64,000 bases of DNA. Origin: Castanea sativa (Eukaryota; Streptophyta; Magnoliopsida; Fagales; Fagaceae). A program made the translations under genes and the position numbers. The stretch covers positions 49,569,964 through 49,633,963 of the forward strand of contig NC_134015.1 in the NCBI RefSeq assembly GCF_040712315.1. Reading direction: 5' to 3'. Under the pieces are notes generated by a model. It made no database searches. It had not been told where the DNA came from and saw nothing but the letters and a program-made list of their open reading frames with translations. This document shows, one piece after another, positions 48,307-60,174 of the stretch; positions within the stretch are counted from its first letter, which is position 1, and every line of letters begins with the position of its first letter.

Positions 48307-50050
48307 ATTAAAGAATTCACCATATAAACTTTAGATCAATAACAAGAAGTAAATTTAAAGAAATATAAGAGAAAGAGAGATCTGATTTTCAAGTGCTTAT
48401 CCATGGAGGGTTGGGTAGAGAGATCTGATTTTCAGATATGAACCATGGAAGTTGATTGGAGAGATCTGAGATTTTTCAAATTTGAGAAAGAGAGCATCTG
48501 TTTAGAAATGAGAGAGAGAGAGAGTTCTGACGTGCGGGGTGGGGAAAGAATAAAAGTAAAATAAAAAAAATTATCATTTAAAGGAAATAGAATGTATAAT
48601 AGATGATCTAATGTAGGTGTTTTTGCAAAGTAATCGTGTAAAATAGAAAAAGTAGGCTTTTATTGTAAAATAAAAAGAAAATTTTAGAAGGACTAATGTT
48701 AATGCTCTAACCCATTTTTATTAGTAGAGACCGATGACATATCGGACGTGCGTAGATGCCTCACACCTTTCTAAACATAATTTGACCTTGAACTCATCAT
48801 CGGTGGAATATAAACTATTATTTGACCTTGAACTCATCATCAGTGGAATATAAACTATTTTTTTTACCTATTGAGTTAATCAAATAAAAATGATTTTTAT
48901 TTCTTATTTTATTTTCTCTTAAAAATATAAAATAAGTGCAGACTTCTTCACTTTTCAAAGTTCATGATTCCCAAATCAAAACTCTTATTAAGATCAATCT
49001 TTGTTTCCTATAAATCCTTTACGAGGGGCGTCACATTATACCCACAGACAATAATGTATCAGATGATGAATAATATAATAATTGTATTTGAACAATCTTT
49101 TCATGTCTTATAGATTATGAAATTCCATTTACTTTACACTGAAGTTTCTGAGAAAGGTCCAATCAAATGGATCCAAATTGATCCACGTTGGAAAGCTTGT
49201 GGTAATGGATAAATGCAATCTCTTATTGATCTTTTGGATTGAAGCATGCAGGTTTTTCCTAGCCTGGGGAAATTTAAGAGAGATTACATAGCGGTGGCTT
49301 CAAGATTTTTTATATGAACAATCTTCCTTCGAACCATAATCAACGAGAAAAGAACTTGTTTTGTGAGAAGATCAATCTTGGTAGGAGATGAATTTTGTGG
49401 CCCATGTGGTTTTCTTATTACATATTTTTGTTTATTGGATTAGTAAAAGAATAAAAAATAAACTATAAATTTATTTGACATATTGTTTTAATATAATAAA
49501 TATATTAATTATTGTTATTAAATAAATTTGCATAGTTATTATTTTGAATACTTTAATTTATTAATTTAAGTCTTTTAGTTTTTACATTCTTTTATTTATT
49601 GAATTTACAAGACATTTTAAGCTATTCTTTTGATTTTTTTATACAATTTTTTAATTTAATTTATTAGTTTATATTCCACTCCCTTACTGACCAAATGTTC
49701 ACAATTATTTAATTTTTTAGTATTAGTCTACAATTCTCCAAATCGTTTACAATTCTTTAATTGATTAGTTTACTTCTTCTTCTTTTTTTTTTGTTAATAT
49801 TAATTTATTAGTTATAATTTTTTAATTGTTTTATTCTTTTAGTGTCAGTGCTCGTACTGGGCTTAATTTTTTATATTTTATTTAATGGCTTTCAGTCTCA
49901 GTCATTAATTACAATTACATCAGGTGTAATACTCTAAATATTGCACTTGATTTGAATCCAGTTAACAACTACTCACCAAATTAGGTCAAAGACCGAAAAA
50001 GTGAAAAAAAAAAAAAAAAAACTCATAACTCATAAACACTACAAACAATA
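48307..50050. other. Non-coding AT-rich stretch
   Basis: It contains a 40-bp tandem duplication at 48781-48860 (TTTGACCTTGAACTCATCAT) and a GA tract near 48511-48524. No gene. Confidence 0.55.
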
Positions 50051-50060
50051 AACACACTTA

Positions 50061-50210
50061 AGTGGATTTTAATTAGCTCAATTGGTAAAATTTTTAATGG
50101 TTGTATAAGAGATTTGAGATTCAATCTCCGCCTATACCAAAAACTGATTGGTATCTTAGTTTGATGATAAGAGCTATCATCAAAATTTAAATTCTAAAAA
50201 AAAAAAAATC
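50061..50210 (+). mobile_element. Intact tRNA-derived SINE with perfect target duplication
   Basis: The head contains a box A-like TTAGCTCAATTGGTAAAA and a box B-like GAGATTCAATCTCC. The body has ACTGATTGGTATCTTAG and GATGATAAGAGCTATCATC, and the tail is poly-A (50197-50208). AACACACTTA is present on both sides exactly (50051-50060, 50211-50220). The internal Pol III boxes make it a retroposed tRNA derivative. Three more diverged copies occur in the window. Confidence 0.88.
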
Positions 50211-50220
50211 AACACACTTA

Positions 50221-51770
50221 CGCATAGAAATAGACGGCCAACGACTCAAAACTCAAAAGAATTTTTATCAAAACGCTGTAACTCCACGTGTCGTCCTCTT
50301 ATTGGTAGAAAATCTTCCCCCTTATCTTAAAGTGATAAGGTTCCAGATTTTTCACCACGTGTATTCCTCTCATTGCTATGAAATCTACCACCCTGTCTTC
50401 AATTTTTTTTTTTTTCTTTTTTCACCTCTCATTAGTTTCAAAGCAGTTTATATACAGCTTTTACTCTTCCTCTTTATTTTTTACTTTTCACACTCCTCTC
50501 AAGGTATATATTCTTCCTTTTTTTTTTTTTTTTTTTTTAATATATGGGTTTATACTCAAAGATTTATAGATTTTGGTTTGATTTATTTTGTCATAGATTT
50601 GAGTTATCATGTATCAAACTCGAAACCCAAACTTAAAAAAAATTGGAACTCTAACACATTTTTATTTTGTTTATCTGATTTGTATATTATTGATGAATTG
50701 GAGCTCCATATTGTTCATCCAAGCTCAAGTGAAGATATAGCTGCTGTTAGAATTGTTTACAAATATGGCTTCCCTGATCCCTTTCTTTTCAAAGGTATTT
50801 TTAGATGATTTTCTTTTCATTTGCTTCCGATGATTCATAAATGCATATGTATGGATGTATGTATGTATTACTGACATAAATGCATCATATTGTTTATTAT
50901 TAGTAGTTTTACTCACTAATTTATTACCTGAAATGTGGGCTCCGATGTTGTCCACAACGACTATATCTAAAACTGAAAGACCAATATTAGTTAAAATCTT
51001 ATGATGTTTTTGGATGTCATTGTTACTTTGTTGTACGTTTGTTTATTTATTGAAAATTAGTTAGAATTTTACGAAGAAAATTAGTCTATATGAAATTTTA
51101 ACGTAAGTAATTAGGCTAAAAAAGTTTAAACAAAAAGTCTTTGCCATAGGCACATACTTTTCTATTGTTAAAAAAGTTATTAGAAGGTTTAAAACAAGTT
51201 TTACAAATAGATGAAAATACTCTAATTGACCTACTAAATTATATAAAATGATTCAATTTGTTTCTAAATGCATTTCTCACTCACAAAATGATACTAAACA
51301 TGTTATAATTATAATTACTTTTGTATGATGAAGTTTTTCAAAATTAAAATTGATAAAATTATATTAAGATAAACTATGTCACAAGAAAGAGAAAGTAGAA
51401 TCATTTATCAAAAAAAAAAAAAGAAAGAAAGAAGGAAAGAGTAAGTAGATTTATCATATAATTAATTGAAAAGGAAATATTAGCAGAACTTGAATTCAAA
51501 TTTTTTTTTTAATAAAATTGAAGAAAAAAAGTTAATTAGTAATTTTGTATCTCAAGATGTAAAAAGAATATATTTTAATTGAAAAAATTTTGATGAACAA
51601 ATTAAATAGATATAAAAAGGCTACCAAAGATGATTTTTTTAAGCTACCCAGGAGAGAGCACAACGGTAATATGGAAGCATAAACAATGATAAAATAGATG
51701 ATAAAGAAGAAAATAGCAAAATAGATATATTCAAAATAAGTTAAAAAGAAGTATGGAATATGAAAACAAA
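50221..51770. other. Non-coding AT-rich stretch
   Basis: Poly-T runs make hydrophobic-looking ORFs (50302-50808 plus, 51532-51837 minus) that I do not accept as genes. No other structure recognised. Confidence 0.55.
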
Positions 51771-51779
51771 AACTAGTAA

Positions 51780-52330
51780 AATCTTGAATAAAACTTCTGT
51801 CTTTGATAAAAACTGAAAACGTCTGTCTTTGATACAAGCTTTGAAAATAAACACTTTCTGAAGAGTTACAAGATTACAAAGTAAAATATGTCTGAAGGGT
51901 TACAAGATTATCTGACTGAAGGGAAGGGTTACAAGATTACAAGAGATGAAGGATTACAAGAGTCTTTCTAAGGGAGAGAGAGGGCTATCTTCTTTCAGAA
52001 CTTTAGACTTGAGAATTAAACCTCTAAAATGGACCTTAATTTTGGACCTAAAACTTGAATCTGTCTTCTGTCTTCGGAGTCTGTCTTTTTATAGACGAAA
52101 TAAATCCTGGTAAGTCTTGAAAAGTAACTTGAGTTGGTAAAGTTAACTCAAGTTATTCTGTCGGTAGAACCATTTATGTCTGTTGGTAGAACCTTTTATG
52201 ATCAGTAGTATGTCTGAGAATGTATCAGGATACGCATGCTAGTAAGTAGTAGTGAAAATCTGTTTGTATCTGTCTCTTGTCTAAAGCTAGTCAAGCATGC
52301 TAATGAATAGTGGAGATGAATAGTGATCTG
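51780..52330 (-). promoter_or_regulatory. Putative intergenic/promoter region of the minus-strand pararetroviral relic
   Basis: This CTGTC-rich stretch follows the end of the relic's last coding module. On the minus strand it has a TATA box, CTATAAAAAGAC (plus-strand 52085-52094), and several GTTACAAGATTA repeats downstream (51868-51950). Caulimovirids place their RNA promoter in the intergenic region after the polyprotein, so the position fits. Function today is unproven. Confidence 0.45.
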
Positions 52331-52389
52331 TCACATTTGTCTATCTGGGGATCTGTCCGAGGAAATATACTGTCCTGTTTGTTTGACTA

Positions 52390-53436
52390 TCAATCTGTAT
52401 CTGCATAGTTATCATAATCTAACGAATCAAAGTCAAAGTTGGTTTCATGCTCATGGAATGTTCCATAATTTTCACATAAAGTGCAGTATACTATGGGAAG
52501 AAAGGTAGGAGCATGATTCTTTGTCATTATTCTGTGGTCCTTAGTGATATTTCGTTTTCCAATGAGCCTCCTTGTTGAAGGTCTTGGCTCATATACAGCT
52601 ATCCTGTTAATATAGCCATATAAGTGGAAGTCATTGTCTAATTCTTTTTGTACTTCATAAATCTTATTGCTCATGAAATTAGACCATTCTTGTGCTAGGT
52701 CATGTGGATTATCAAGTGATAGATAAGTTTCCCCTGTATACCAGTAAAGATCAGGGATACAACTGAAATCACTGATGAGAACCAAAATGTGAGCTGGCCT
52801 GCCTTCCATATAGGAGCTAGTATCCCAGGCTGGGAGTGTGCTCCAAATAGTAAGCTTCATATAATTAAGTCCTCCAATCTGTTCAACTGCTTCTTGGATG
52901 ACTTTGGGAAATTAACTAATCTAAGTGGCAGAAGTGAGGATTAACTTGCTGATAAACCCTGCTTCTAGCATTTCAGACAACCATGAAGGATCACAAATTA
53001 CTGGATCCTCTGTCTCAGTATTGATAAGCAATCCCGGGTAGGGATGTTAACCATCATAAACTCTTTCTGTTTCTCCAAAGCTTTCATACCATTTGGCTTT
53101 ATGGGATAGCCATACATCATCTGTCATGTTTGTCCTGATAAATGCTTTAGAGACTAAAAGTTTAAAAAGATATATCCATCTGTTATAAGAACTGGTTAGG
53201 GCTCTGTGAGTTAGTATATTCTGTTGGATCTCAGGGGGCAAAGTTCTAATGGCAAGTCTCATTTTTTGTTGAATCTCAGGGTGGAGTTTTGAAAAGCTTG
53301 TTCTCATAAGATAGGTTTTTAGAGACCGTAATTCTGTCTTTATGGAGCTTGAATCTCCAACCCCCTTGCTAGGGAGTTGACAACCAAGTGCTTCAATAAA
53401 TGCACTGGTGTTAACAAGATGTAATTCTAAAGCCTT
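52390..53436 (-). pseudogene. C-terminal module of a pararetrovirus-like relic
   Basis: The minus-strand pieces 53307-53047 and 52860-52390, plus flanking fragments up to 53436, form one decayed module. It has a duplicated PEIQQ motif (LHPEIQQKM then TLPPEIQQNI), a middle with LTIWSTLPAWDTS, and a Cys/His text CTLCENYGTFHEH before an acidic end, DYDNYADTD. Stops at 53047 and near 52860 and a frame change break it. I do not recognise a catalytic fold. The LPPEI motif recurs in the separate relic at 59.4 kb, in a matching place after RNase H, so it is probably a lineage-specific C-terminal domain of the polyprotein. Confidence 0.6.
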
Positions 53437-53438
53437 AA

Positions 53439-54118
53439 TGTGGCTTTTGGTACGGGGTAATGTTTTAGGATTTCCAGGAATGTTTAAAGATTCTCATGTT
53501 TGGTTGCAAATCACGCTAAGGAATCAGATGCCAGGGGAATCTAGATTCCCCTCTCAGTGGGAATGTGGATTCCCTTTAAAACAGGTGGGAATCCAGATTT
53601 CCAAGCTTAAAGGAAACTGTATTTTTTATAGATTGACAATTTTAACCCTTTTTCATTATCATTTAATCAATTAAGATAAAATATAAAACAAATTATTATG
53701 GATTAAACTCTTTTAAAATTATTATTAAGAATAAAAGTATTTGATAATTTAAATAGTTATTTTTGTATTATACCTGTCATTTTGAAATGTTAGACTATAA
53801 TTTTAATGAATTTTTCATAATTAATTGTTTATATTTGGTTTTTCATTATTTATTTAGAGGAAGTTTTTTTTTTTTTTTTTAAGGATTTGGTAGTTCACAT
53901 TCAAATCTAAGGATAGAATAGGAAAAATAAATAATTCATTTAAGATTCATGAGAATAAACCAAACATTATTATCTCACATTCCTAGGAATCTTAAGATAT
54001 TCCCAATAAAACCAAACATAGGAATAACTACATTCTTAGGAATGTGATTCCTAGGAATGTGATTCCTAGGCATTTAGATGCCAAGAGTAATGTAGATTCC
54101 CACGTACCAAACGCCACA
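53439..54118. mobile_element. TIR element (MITE), about 680 bp, inserted in the relic
   Basis: The ends read ATGTGGC(T/G)TTTGGTACG inward on both sides. Inner text contains repeated GGAATCTAGATTCCC and TTCCTAGGAATG palindromes. Relic coding sequence stands on both sides (QKLLFQK upstream, EALGCQLP downstream on the minus strand), so the MITE landed in the relic after it integrated. Confidence 0.7.
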
Positions 54119-54830
54119 TAGGGTCTTTTGGAATAAGAGTTTCTGTCTGAGGGTGAAGGCTGCCTGTAAATTATCAAGAAGTAGTTTAATATGAAAAGGA
54201 AGGTCTTTAAATTCTCCGTCATTAAAAGTGAGATTAGAACAGAGCACTTCTTGAAGAATTTCACTTTTGCCTCCACATGAATACATTGCCTCTGCTAGCA
54301 ACGTATCATGAAGGGATATTGTCTCTATTGAGACGCCTTCATGCTTATCCGAAGTCTTTCGGATTTCTCTTTCTTTGGGTTGCACCACTGATGCCTTGCC
54401 CTTTCCTTTTTTGTCTGTTTTGGAGGGTCTTTTATCCATATTAGTTTGCAATTGGGTTTTGGTAAAAAGATTATGTCTTGAAATAATATTTTGAAAATAA
54501 ATATTTTCTTGCAAAGCTTCTTTCAAATTCATTTTTAAAATCTTTTGGGCAATATCTTTTTGTAAAATTCTTTTGAAATATTTTAAAAGAAATCTTTTTT
54601 TAAGATTTAAAGCATATATATATATAAAAAATCTTCTGTACATCTTTGTGCTCTTGCCGAGTAGTGGTATAAGAGTAGTCATAGTGAAGTCTGTCAATAT
54701 TGGAGTAACTGGAATCCAAAAATTTCACAAAGTCTGCCATGATTCTATTCGTTTTGTATGTATTATTATATATATCATATCTGCAAGAATACGTGAAATA
54801 GTGCATCTCCATAAAGTCTTTCATCAACTA
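54119..54830 (-). pseudogene. Relic segment with basic linker (unknown module)
   Basis: The minus-strand frame carries KTNRIMADFVKFLDSSY in one piece, then ALNLKKRFLLKYFKRILQ, a Lys-rich linker MDKRPSKTDKKGKGKASVV (about 54375-54440) and LPFHIKLLLDNLQAAF. It is interrupted by frame changes near 54600 and by the MITE at 54118. Position between protease and the C-terminal module is where RT would be expected in a caulimovirid, but no RT motif is present. It may represent a movement- or coat-related module, and I cannot assign it. Confidence 0.5.
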
Positions 54831-55374
54831 CTATAATAGGAAAATCTATTAGAGACGGATGATTAGCTCTGTCTGTTAAGAGATTAAATTTGTCTTTACT
54901 CAAGAAAATACCACAATTAATGATTAATAAAGGAGTATTTGTCAAGACTTCTTTTAGTAAAACATCTGTTTTGTGAGTATTTAAGGATACTATAAAGGAT
55001 GTAAGTATGTCATTTATTATTAATTTGCTTGGTACATCTATCAAACTGTCAGTCCATTCATATTGACTAAAGGAAATTGTAAGCATAGAAATTTCTTTTG
55101 TATCTGTTCTAGTATAGTTTTTCTCATAGGATAATTGTAATAATTGTATTATATGTCGGTGCTTATGCAAAAAAGTAATAGGAGAATAAGAACAAATCTC
55201 TGCCTCTATATCGTGTATAAGCTTTTTTATGTCATTGCTTGTCAACTGGTTAACAAGTGATAACTCTGTCTGTAAGGGTACGAAATGTTTTTCTATCCTA
55301 TAGATTCTTTCTTTGTTAATATCTTTTAAGATAGTGATCTTTTTTAGATAATAATATTCTTTCAGGGCTGGCAA
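54775..55374 (-). pseudogene. Relic segment downstream of protease
   Basis: This 199-aa frame first shows the spacer usually found between protease and RT in pararetroviral polyproteins (DIEAEICSYSPITF, HKHRHIIQLL). It then changes to unrelated-looking text, DVPSKLIINDILTSFIVSL, LLIINCGIFLSKDKFNLL and FPIIVVDERLYGDALF. RT is absent, so an internal deletion or rearrangement joined two parts. Assignment of the second half is open. Confidence 0.5.
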
Positions 55375-55758
55375 AATGAATGTCTTTTCCTACCTTATTA
55401 ATTTTAGTTGCTTCATTTGTTGGTAAAAGGGGGTAAATCAAAGTCATAAAAGGATTGGCTAAAATGATTTTAGAAGAAAGGTCTTTAATTAAAACAAAAA
55501 CAGTTTCAAAACATATTTCGTCATACATATATGAACATTAGGTATTTTGTAATTAATTATGAGCTTTTCTCCATTGGCCTGAATTAATCCTTCAAGTGAC
55601 TTTTCATAATACTTTAAGGGTATTAATCCTTCTTGTATATAGTTCATGTCAGCACCTGAGTCTATTAAAGCAATTTCTATAAAAAAGAACCCCTTGTTTA
55701 TTACTACGGTGATTTCTGTATGCCATTTTTGGAAAATTACTCTATCAATTAAGTTCAA
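55316..55758 (-). pseudogene. Aspartic protease of the pararetrovirus-like relic
   Basis: IALIDSGADMNYIQEGLIP carries the DSG active site (plus-strand about 55640-55680), followed by ANGEKLIINYKIPNVHIC. A second piece, in a frame offset near 55500, continues ETVFVLIKDLSSKIILANPF. The text is typical of the protease upstream of RT in plant endogenous pararetrovirus polyproteins. The frame break near 55500 inactivates it. Confidence 0.7.
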
Positions 55759-57099
55759 GAAATCCTATCTATCATTATTATCTTTCTTTAATAGAGGAGG
55801 GTCTCTCATGGGTTTAGAGAATTCTTTTAGATTTATTATTTCAGCAATATTTTGTTCATTTATGTGTGTGGAATTATCCACTTTAATTTCTTGTTTTACC
55901 ATTTTTACTTATGTCATTAAGTCTTGTAAAGTTACTGGTTTTATATCTACTCCATCTTGTTTCATTCTTGTCTTTTCTTTCTTTGCCCTTTCTTTTTCCT
56001 TTACCTTTTTAGCTTCTTTTCCACATTTCGTAATATGTTGTCCGTATTTCCTACACTTAATATAAGTAATAGGTATGTCTATAGAATCTTTTAATTTTTA
56101 TAAATAGTCTTTTTTATCTTTTAGGTGGTTGGGTAAATTATCTATCAATTTCATTATTATGTCTTTTTGTTTCCTTTTTCTATTATTGACTTTTAAGGGG
56201 TTGGTTGATTTTAATTCTTTCTTCTTTACGTGGTCTATCTCTTTTCGTGTGACGTTAAATATTTTATTAATTCATTTACTATGTCTTTTTCAAATTCTAA
56301 TTTACTTATACGTTTTACAATTTTATTATGTCTATCACGTTGTTTTTTAGTATGTCCGTATTCTTTACATTTATGACAAATAGTATTTTTTAATATTCCT
56401 GTCATTTTTCTCATTATCTGATGTCTCAGTAATATCTATTTCAAAAAGTGTGTTTAAAATTTCTATCTTTTTAGTTAATTCTGTCAAACTATCATTTTGG
56501 GTATATATGATGGATCTTTCAATTGCTTTTAGTCTTTCATCAATTTTTTCTTTTAAACTATCATTATTACCATTTTTCCATCCTTTGTTGACTTGTTCTA
56601 CTAGAGTACTTTAACAAGTTAATAAAGGATGGAAAAATGGTAACAATGATAGTTTAAAAGAAAAAATTTCAAAGAATTTTTTTTATATATGCTTTAAACC
56701 TTAAAACAGTGTATTTAATAGTATAGTTATTATTTGTACATGTATTAAATTGGCCACTTAAGGAAGAATTAAATTGGATATGAAAAATTGGAAAAAAAAA
56801 AAATCTCAAGAAGAATTTCTTGATAGGCTTGTTACTGGCTATATTAAAAAAAAAAATTGTAATAGGAAATTTGAATGAAGTTGTCAACTTTGCATAAGGT
56901 GATAACGAGATCTATACATGATTAAGTTATTTTTCTTTAGAACTTCTTTGAATTGGATTGATCCTGAGTTGATAGATTTATGTAGTCTGCAAAATTGATT
57001 GCATGGCGAAAATAAAATATTGAAAATGTCATAATAAAGGTTTATATTTTTCTTACAATAAAAGTCGTGAGCCTCTCTTGCTTTTATTAGCAAGAGCAA
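55759..57099 (-). pseudogene. Gag-like region with coiled coil and CCHC zinc knuckles, decayed
   Basis: On the minus strand a coiled coil (DERLKAIERS, LTKKIEILNTLF; about 56440-56550) precedes CHKCKEYGHTKKQ (56337-56378). This is a zinc knuckle whose last Cys is replaced. A second Cys/His text, CRKYGQHITKC (56023-56055), comes before a Lys/Glu-rich linker leading to the protease. Several frame breaks occur. Upstream (56670-57099) only short frames remain. A local inverted duplication (56534-56675) disrupts the coiled coil. Confidence 0.6.
56534..56675. repeat. Local inverted repeat, about 60-bp arms, 15-base loop
   Basis: The arm TTTTTTCTTTTAAACTATCA, TTACCATTTTTCCATCC, ACTTGTT is followed by CTACTAGAGTACTTT and then the inverse arm. 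The arms differ at about four positions. It looks like a templated inversion within the relic's coding sequence. Confidence 0.85.
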
Positions 57100-57149
57100 T
57101 AGACGCCCAATCCAATGCTACCCAAACTTGGGAATTGGTAATAAAATGT

Positions 57150-57309
57150 ATTATTTTGGTGCTCATTTTTTGGGTTATTATCAATTTGGTCTCCATATAT
57201 TAGTAGAATTCAATTTAATCCCAATATTTTTTATTTGGGACCAAATTGACTGCAACTACTAAAATGTAGGATAAAATTGACATTGGCCCCAAAAGATAGA
57301 AATCAAAAT

Positions 57310-57376
<67 letters not shown>

Positions 57377-57445
57377 ATTGTCAATTTGGTCTATATATTT
57401 TGGTAGAAATTAATTCTATATTTTTAATATGAGACCAAATTGACT
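57150..57445. repeat. Degenerate repeat remnant around an (AT)n tract
   Basis: Text such as TTATCAATTTGGTCTCC, GGGACCAAATTGACTGCAA and a second copy TTGTCAATTTGGTCTA, GAGACCAAATTGACTGATG surrounds the (AT)n tract at 57312-57370. It resembles the TIR text of the 42.4-kb element and may be a relative. Confidence 0.5.
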
Positions 57446-60174
57446 GATGATTCAAACCCAGAAATCCAAACTATATACACATCTCAGCCTCTTATAGCTC
57501 CACTAATTGGCCTCACACCAATAGCTCAGGTTCACATCCTCCTTGATACTTATTCCAGACCCATCCCGGTAATAGCCTTGTTTGATATAGGAGCAGCAGC
57601 AACAATTCTCCATCCTAAGATATTACCCGAAAACTTTTGGCTACCCCATCATCAGATGTTCAGAGCAGCCAATGGAGAAACATTTCTGATTACCCAGAAA
57701 AGTAAGTCCATTTGCATTCGAATTTTTCCAACCCTTACCATTAGACACCAAGTCCTTGGATCCCCACTCACAAGCAGAGACTTTCTCATAGGATTTGATC
57801 TCCTTCATCAGATACCTAGTCTCCAATGGTCATCAAAAGGACTTTTGCATAAACAACACCTTCTCACCTGAACCCAGGTACCTCATTTGTTCTCAATAAA
57901 TCCCTTTGACTCTTTGAGATACCAGATTATCAATGAATGTTGTGCAATCACTCACTCTGAATTCCTCCTTAAAAATCCAAATCCTTTGTGGAAAAATCCA
58001 TCTTTTTTCATAAACCTTCCCTTCAAAAAGAATGAAGATGTTAGCCCCACAAAAGCTAGTCATAGAGGAATGAATCCAGAACATTTGTCCTTGGCTAAGC
58101 AGGAGTTATCCACCATTCTTTCAGAAAACCTCATTGAACCCACAACTTCTCCATGGGTGTATGAAGCTTTCTATGTTAACAAGCATGCTGAACAAGTTCG
58201 AGAAAAGCTTAGATTGGTAATTAATTACCAAGATCTTAATCATTTCCTTGCCGATGACAAGTTCCCTTTGCCAAACAAAAGTGCCATTTTCCAACATCTT
58301 TCCCATGCCAAAGTGTTTTCAAAGTTTGATCTCAAGGCAGGATTCTAGCAATTAGGAATCCATCCAGAAGAAAGATACAAGATAGCATTTCGCATCCCAG
58401 ACCATCATTATCAATGGACTGTAATGTCTTTTGGCCTTAAAAATGCTTCATTTCAATTCCAAAAAGCAATGGTAACGCTGTTCCAACCGCTTTTGTCAAA
58501 TGCATTGATCTATGTAGATGATATTCTCCTATTTTCAAAAGATGCAGCATCCAAGGAACAATTGCTTATTGAATTCTACAATTTAGTAAAAGCTCAAGGG
58601 ATAATGCTTTCAGAAAAGAAAATGGTTATAGGAGTATCTTCTATTGACTTCTTGGGCGTAAACATTTCAGATGGAAAGTACACTTTGCAGCCCCACATAG
58701 CAGTTTCTCTTAGTGAATTTCCAGATACGCTCACCAGCACCAAACAGATCCAGCAGTTTCTTGGCATTGTTAACTACATGTCAGATTTCATTCCAAAAAT
58801 CTCCAAACACAGGGATTGTTTGTCTAAATTGTTAAAAAAATCTCCCCCAGAATGGAATCTAGTTCATACAGAAGTAGTCCAACAATTGAAAAAATTAGCA
58901 GAAAAACTTCCCCCTTTGCAGATTCCGAGAACAGGCAAACGAGTTCTACAGATAGATGCAAATGATGAGTATTGGGCAGCAGCTCTCTTTGAAGAAATTG
59001 ATGGCAAAAGAAATATTTGTGGATATAAAAGCGGTGCATTCAAGTCTTCAGAACTTCATTACCATTCTACTTTCAAAGAAATCTTGGCAGTCAAACATGG
59101 AATTGAAAAGTTCTAGTTTCACCTCCTTGGCCACAACTTTCTTGTAGAAATGGACATGTCCTCTTTTCCTAAAATGCTCCAATTCAAAAGAAAAATGCTC
59201 CCACATCCTCAGTTACTCAGATGGTCAAATTGGTTTTCACAATGGTCTTTTCAAGTCAAACACATCAAAGGCACATATAACCTTATCACTGATTACCTTT
59301 CTAGAAAGCCTCCAGTTCTTCATACCACAATAATTCCTCCACCTTTATGTGTATATCCAATAACAGATCCATCCTCATCCTCATCCTCAGGTCCTTCTAC
59401 TGCAGCCCCTAATGATATCCTTAATATGATAAAAACACTTCCCCAGAAATAAAAGACCAAATAAAGACCTTGACCCTTCAAGCCAGATCCAAAAGAATCA
59501 TTAGAGTCCTCCATGATTACCTCAAAGAACACCGTCATGTCCTTGCCATTTTCCCAAACATTGAGCAACCATGGAAAACTCCATTTGCATTTTGGTTAAC
59601 AAACTGGACTGTTGTACACTACCTCTACATGTGGTACTTACTCAATGAGTACTACTTGTGCCTCCATTTCGAACCAGAATTTTACTCATACATTTTCCCT
59701 CGTGAAAATAAATATTTTCACAAATTTTGATCTGAAATTCTGAAAAATGATGCTCATGATGGCCAATGGTTCAAATATCCCAAAATTCAGCACCCCCTTT
59801 TTGGTCACAAAATTACTTCTGCGTGCATAGTAGCCAAGCTAAATTCCAAAAATAATGTTCAGGCAGAAGAAATCCGCCACCCTCCAGCTATACATTAGGT
59901 GACTAATGCTGATGGTACTCTTCACATACAAGTGGACGTGTCTTGGATATCTTGTCGCTATTCCCTCACAATGGCAGAATCTCTCAATCAAGGAATCTTC
60001 CTAGACATAGTACCAGCCGACCCAGATGTTTGCAGACAACAATGGCCACATGAAGACCATTGGGAGATGTCTAATCCTTTAATTGGCTATGATGACCCTT
60101 ACTATCATAATCATGATCCAGATGCAGATGTTGATGAAGAATGGTTTCAAGGTAGAGATGGGTGGGATGACTGA
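57440..60174 (+). pseudogene. Caulimovirid-like polyprotein relic, copy A (protease, RT, RNase H, C-terminal module)
   Basis: The order is protease-like (57440-57871, ALFDIGAAATILHP with DIG at the active site), RT (57887 to about 58760, with VINYQDLN, SKFDLKAGF, SFGLKNAS and YVDDILLFSKD), RNase H (to about 59300, QIDANDEYWAAALF and HIKGTYNLITDYLSRK), then a C-terminal module ending TGA 60172. No integrase follows RNase H, unlike Ty3, and the RT/RNase H text fits Caulimoviridae. In-frame stops at 57869, 58346 and 59114, a 1-base deletion near 59441 relative to copy B, and stops at 59728 and 59896 inactivate it. The first three segments share one frame. It is an old, dead copy of an endogenous pararetrovirus. 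Confidence 0.85.

Noticed and set aside
50061..50130. Functional tRNA gene
   Set aside because: Box A and box B are present but the cloverleaf is not; poly-A tail and target duplication show a SINE.
50302..50808. 168-aa Phe-rich ORF
   Set aside because: Produced by poly-T tracts; low complexity and no family resemblance.
51532..51837. 101-aa hydrophobic minus ORF
   Set aside because: AT-rich composition alone explains the Phe/Ile content; no conserved motif.
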